Assembly (NCBI GenBank): GCA_050733695.1
Contig: JBOHTO010000146.1
Span: forward strand, 1 to 16,376
Length of the DNA stretch: 16,376 nt
Origin: JBOHTO01 sp050733695
GTDB lineage: Bacteria > Gemmatimonadota > Gemmatimonadetes > Gemmatimonadales > Gemmatimonadaceae
Direction of reading: 5' to 3'
Positions 13,500-16,376 of the stretch are shown piece by piece. The position numbers were made by a program, and so were the translations under genes. Position 1 is the stretch's first letter. Every line of letters begins with the position of its first letter. The notes under the pieces were generated by a model. That model did no database searches. It was given only the letters and a program-made list of their open reading frames with translations, and was not told the DNA's origin.

Positions 13500-14855
13500 G
13501 TGTACGCACCCGCTGCACCACCGCGGAATCGCTCCCGCCTCGCGGCCGCTTTCCCCGCCGCACTTCTCGCCACGCTCGTCGCGACGACGAGTGCGTGTCA
13601 CGACCCGGTCTCCACGTTCGGATCCTCGCACGCCAGCGCCCGCCGCAACGCCGACGGTCTCATCGGCGCGCTCGCCGCCAGATACGGGCCCGCGGAGAAC
13701 ACTCCATGGCGATCGAAGATCAGGCCGCAATTGCTTCGTCACGTGTTCGTTCCGTCCGGACTCCATGGGGACAGTTCGCTCTGGACCGGGATCAGCGGCA
13801 ACCGCCGAACGCTGGAGATCGCGGGCGCGAGCACGGCGCGCGGATATCGCCTCGCTCTGGATCGACGCGCGCCTGCTCCAGCCCGCATGGGCGAGATGCG
13901 CCAGGTGATCACGCTCGAGCACCTCGACGACGGCGCCTACGCATGGAGCTCCAGCGAGGAACTCGCGGCCGGCGAGATCCCGCCGCATGGTGTCGCGAAT
14001 CTCGTCATCGGCGCGCTGCGCACGATCGAGCGAACCCCGAGCGAAGGGCTGCGAGCAGGGTTCCGCCTGGCCTTCCCGCGCACAAGCGCCGCACTGGCCA
14101 GGGCGTTCACTCTCGATTCACTGGAATCCACTCCGCTGCACGACGGGTCGAGCGCAGTGACGATGCGCATCTCGATCCACCCCGAGCGAGTGCGCGAGGA
14201 GTTTCCTGCGCTCGCGAGCTATCTCGAGCGCTACTCCCGGCCCGCGGAATATCGGGTGCAGCTCGCCGAGTACGACGGTGTGCGCTGGCTCAACGCCGTC
14301 GCGAACGCGAACACCGTCACGATACGGCTTCGTTCGCGCAACGGCATCCTGGTGCCGCTGGCCGGCCGGCCGCGGGCGCTCCCGGACTCACTCCGCATCC
14401 GTCTCTCGTTCTCGGCGAAGGTGCTGTTCTTTCGCGTCGGGATGAAGGACCTCACCGGTGATCTCCATTTCATCTCCACCGCGAACGAGCGGGGCTGGGT
14501 GCTTCGCTTTCGCGATGAGCCCGACTGGAAGTTTCCGTTCGTCGTCGAGCACCTGATCGGCGGTTCGCTTCGCCGGCCGTTCGAGGGCGAGGGCGTGACC
14601 GTGGCACTGCTCGCGCGGCGGTCGAGCGCTGAGGGACGGCGCAGCGCCACGGTGCTCGCGCGCGACCTCAGCATCACGGTCGAAGACAGCGAGATACTTC
14701 GCTGGCTCAACCGCCTCGCGGGCGTCGTGGTCGACGACTACACGGGTGACGTGGAGGAGGAGCAGATGCGCTTCCTGGGCCAGGCGTTCTCCGCCCTGCG
14801 CTCCGAAACCATCGCTCTCATCGAGGCCAACAGGCGGCTCACGCTCGGCCGTTGA
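13500..14855 (+). CDS. Lipoprotein of unknown function
   Basis: 451 residues from GTG at 13500. This start gives a clean lipoprotein signal: NRSR, hydrophobic LAAAFPAALLATLVA, then TSAC with Cys33. The frame is open back to a GTG at 13344, but that part is Pro/Ser/Arg-rich. The ribosome binding site is weak (AAAGAAAA), so the start is uncertain. The mature protein is mixed alpha/beta. Segments include RPQLLRHVFVPSGLHGDSSLWTG near its beginning, a long middle part with AFTLDSLESTPLHDGSSAVTM and EEFPALASYLERYSRPAEYRV, and a beta-rich part with FFRVGMKDLTGDLHFIS and WKFPFVVEHLIGGSLRRPFEG. It ends in a helix (EEEQMRFLGQAFSALRSETIALIEANRRL). I recognise no family. It is probably anchored in the envelope and is convergent with the amidohydrolase gene. 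Confidence 0.75.
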   Translation: MYAPAAPPRNRSRLAAAFPAALLATLVATTSACHDPVSTFGSSHASARRNADGLIGALAARYGPAENTPWRSKIRPQLLRHVFVPSGLHGDSSLWTGISGNRRTLEIAGASTARGYRLALDRRAPAPARMGEMRQVITLEHLDDGAYAWSSSEELAAGEIPPHGVANLVIGALRTIERTPSEGLRAGFRLAFPRTSAALARAFTLDSLESTPLHDGSSAVTMRISIHPERVREEFPALASYLERYSRPAEYRVQLAEYDGVRWLNAVANANTVTIRLRSRNGILVPLAGRPRALPDSLRIRLSFSAKVLFFRVGMKDLTGDLHFISTANERGWVLRFRDEPDWKFPFVVEHLIGGSLRRPFEGEGVTVALLARRSSAEGRRSATVLARDLSITVEDSEILRWLNRLAGVVVDDYTGDVEEEQMRFLGQAFSALRSETIALIEANRRLTLGR

Positions 14856-14876
14856 CCGGCTTCGGGTAGCCGGTTT
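14855..14876 (+). terminator. Weak hairpin after the lipoprotein gene
   Basis: ACCGGCT-TCGGGT-AGCCGGT forms a seven-base perfect stem starting at the stop codon of the lipoprotein gene and is followed by only three T. It may be a weak terminator between this gene and the converging amidohydrolase. 14877-14963 shows nothing else. Confidence 0.35.
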
Positions 14877-14963
14877 CCGGGAAGCGTCTGCACCCGTCGT
14901 GAGGATCGGCAGCGGCCGCGACGACTACCGCTGACCGATGGAACGAGCTCGGTGGGAGTGGCC

Positions 14964-16376
14964 TCATCGCGCCGCCGCGAAGCGCGCAGCCAGTTCCTCC
15001 AGCCCGCGATCGATCTCCTCGCGCGGAAGCCAGCGGCCGCGCACCATCACACCGGCGCTCGCGCGAACGTTCGCGATATCGGCGAGCGGATTCGCGTCCA
15101 GCAGCAGGAGATCCGCCCGGTTCCCCACCGCTACCGCGCCGAAGCGACCGTCCAGCTCGAGATCCTCCTCCGCGTAGCGCGCGACGTTCCGCGTTCCACT
15201 CTCGAGTATCTGGTACGGCGTCATTCCAACGTCGGCCATCAGCGCCATCTCGCGGTGCAGCGCAAAGCCGGGGACGTTGAACATCTGCGGAGAGTCGGTG
15301 CCCATGAGAATCCCCGCGTCCGCGCGCGCGAGTGCCGCGAGAGTGCGCCGTCGCGCCTCCAGATACAGGCGTGAATCGTCCGCCGTCACGCCGTTCTCCA
15401 CGTCGTTCTGAACACGGTTCCCCTTCTGCCGTATCCACCCGGCGAGCATCGCCGGCGGCGCGTACTTCATCTCGGGGCGGCTGGCCATCGCGGCGGCTGT
15501 CTCCGGCGAGTAGAAGCTTTCCCAGAGGAAGATCGTCGGCACGTTCCACACGCCAGCCTCACGCGTCGCCTCCGCCCAACGCGCGAGGCGGGCGTCGTCC
15601 ACGCTTCGCACCAGCTCGCCGAACGTCGCATCACCAGCCCGCACGCGGGCGAACACGTCCTCGGGAACCGATGCCTCGAGGTAGCCATCGAGGTGGTCGA
15701 TCGTCGACTGCCGGCTCGCGAGCGTATGCGCGAGCCCGACGTCCTGCGAGATATGCCCCGCGAACGTCGTCCCCACTTCGCGCGCTGTCGCGACGATGGC
15801 GTCGTACGTCGCGCACGAGAGCCCGGGGTGCAGCTTGAGAAAATCGTATCCTGCCGCGTCATGCTCGCGCACGAGCCGAGCGGCCACATCGGGCGTTGGA
15901 GCGCTGTTCCCGCTAAGCGAGGGCGCACCCACGAAGATCGTCGGGCCCAGCACATCGCCGCTGGCAGTCTGCTCGCGAAGCACGAGCTGGTTCGGCGCAC
16001 CGAGCATGCCGCGGATCGTGGTGACACCGTTCGCGACATAGAGGAACATGATGTCGCGGATGAGTTGCTCCGGTGCGTTGGCGCCCGGAATGTGCGCGTG
16101 CATCTCCGCGAGTCCGGGCATTAGGAACTTTCCGCGCCCGTCGATCCGCTGTGCACCCGCGGGAACGGTCGTCGCCGCCGCGGGACCGATGGCCGCGATC
16201 CGGCCGTCGCGCACGATCACCGTCTGATCCGCGAGCACGCGCTCGCGATCCATCGGGATCACGCTCACGCCGACGAAGGCCGTGACATCGGACGCGGGAT
16301 GATCGATGCTGGTCGCTGAGCCGTCGCCCGGGTCCGACCGATCATCCGCTGGCGTCGCTCGTGCACCGGCACAACC
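14964..16376 (-). CDS. Amidohydrolase-superfamily lipoprotein (5' end outside window)
   Basis: 470 residues are visible and the stop is TGA at 14964. The frame stays open to the window edge, so the start lies beyond 16376; the GTG at 16268 is internal. The first visible residues, GCAGARATPADD, look like the end of a lipobox, making this a probable lipoprotein. The body is a metal-dependent amidohydrolase of the imidazolonepropionase/prolidase-like (COG1228) kind. A beta-sandwich start (QTVIVRDGRIAAIGPA) leads to PGLAEMHAHIPG with His93 and His95, a DFLKLHPGLS strand with Lys181, AGHIS with His208, STIDHLDGY with His228, and LMGTDSPQMF with Asp361 (counted from the first visible codon). A composite C-terminal sandwich, GAVAVGNRADLLLLDANPLADI, follows. 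It should hydrolyse an amide or related bond, perhaps in a peptide or cyclic compound; the substrate is unknown. Confidence 0.9.
   Translation of the reverse strand, partial: GCAGARATPADDRSDPGDGSATSIDHPASDVTAFVGVSVIPMDRERVLADQTVIVRDGRIAAIGPAAATTVPAGAQRIDGRGKFLMPGLAEMHAHIPGANAPEQLIRDIMFLYVANGVTTIRGMLGAPNQLVLREQTASGDVLGPTIFVGAPSLSGNSAPTPDVAARLVREHDAAGYDFLKLHPGLSCATYDAIVATAREVGTTFAGHISQDVGLAHTLASRQSTIDHLDGYLEASVPEDVFARVRAGDATFGELVRSVDDARLARWAEATREAGVWNVPTIFLWESFYSPETAAAMASRPEMKYAPPAMLAGWIRQKGNRVQNDVENGVTADDSRLYLEARRRTLAALARADAGILMGTDSPQMFNVPGFALHREMALMADVGMTPYQILESGTRNVARYAEEDLELDGRFGAVAVGNRADLLLLDANPLADIANVRASAGVMVRGRWLPREEIDRGLEELAARFAAAR

Noticed and set aside
12854..14461. Plus-strand open frame of more than 500 codons overlapping the FMN reductase end, the tRNA and the lipoprotein
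   Set aside because: It runs through the tRNA and its terminator, and its translation is Arg/Pro/Ser-rich; it is a GC-rich shadow frame.
16266..16268. GTG at 16268 as start of the amidohydrolase
   Set aside because: The frame is open and protein-like upstream to the window edge and begins with a lipobox-like Gly-Cys, so the true start lies outside.

Overview
The window is high-GC bacterial DNA. It has dense genes on both strands, frequent GGAGG-type ribosome binding sites, several GTG starts and many exported lipoproteins. The gene mix points to Gemmatimonadota, perhaps Longimicrobium- or Gemmatimonas-like: an M28 peptidase with an inserted segment, a two-unit M16 peptidase lipoprotein, a PRC-barrel protein with a charged aromatic tail, a DUF2378/TIGR02265 protein and lipoprotein enzymes. 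This assignment is inference from gene style; Myxococcota or Acidobacteriota are not excluded. No 16S rRNA or marker gene is present.

Layout. 1-288 holds a 12-bp tandem repeat and the leader of a small ABM-like protein (289-594, +). This gene converges on a DUF2378 protein (622-1176, -), which is divergent from a secreted Ala-tailed protein (1392-2015, +). 2035-2131 is a patch of short direct repeats ending in an ATTCCC-N8-GGGAAT inverted repeat. From 7100 down to 2169 a minus-strand block reads M28 exopeptidase, PLP-dependent aromatic amino acid decarboxylase, type-1 copper (cupredoxin) lipoprotein, and PQQ-type sugar dehydrogenase lipoprotein. 7101-7427 carries two hairpins, one terminator-like. 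Then come, still on the minus strand, a PRC-barrel protein (7428-7982) and a single-pass membrane protein (8011-8652), a 416-base stretch with hairpins but no convincing gene, a DUF4177-like small protein (9069-9284), and the large M16 peptidase (9358-12228). An FMN reductase (12394-12963, +) is divergent from the M16 gene. A truncated Uma2-like gene start, a strong terminator and tRNA-Gln(CUG) on the minus strand follow. Next is an unrecognised lipoprotein (13500-14855, +). The window ends in an amidohydrolase lipoprotein (14964 to beyond 16376, -) whose signal peptide lies outside.

How the genes work together. The M28 and M16 enzymes, the decarboxylase and the amidohydrolase suggest scavenging of peptides and small organic compounds. 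The cupredoxin lies immediately upstream of the PQQ-type dehydrogenase, and both look lipid-anchored, so the copper protein could accept electrons from the dehydrogenase. This is inference.

I found no clear new defence, mobile or biosynthetic system. The most interesting signals are three related inverted-repeat elements, each just after the stop codon of a minus-strand gene and in the same orientation. One of them appears to supply the N-terminal codons of the decarboxylase. Others are a 24-bp tandem duplication inside a lipoprotein signal peptide, and the truncated gene beside the tRNA.
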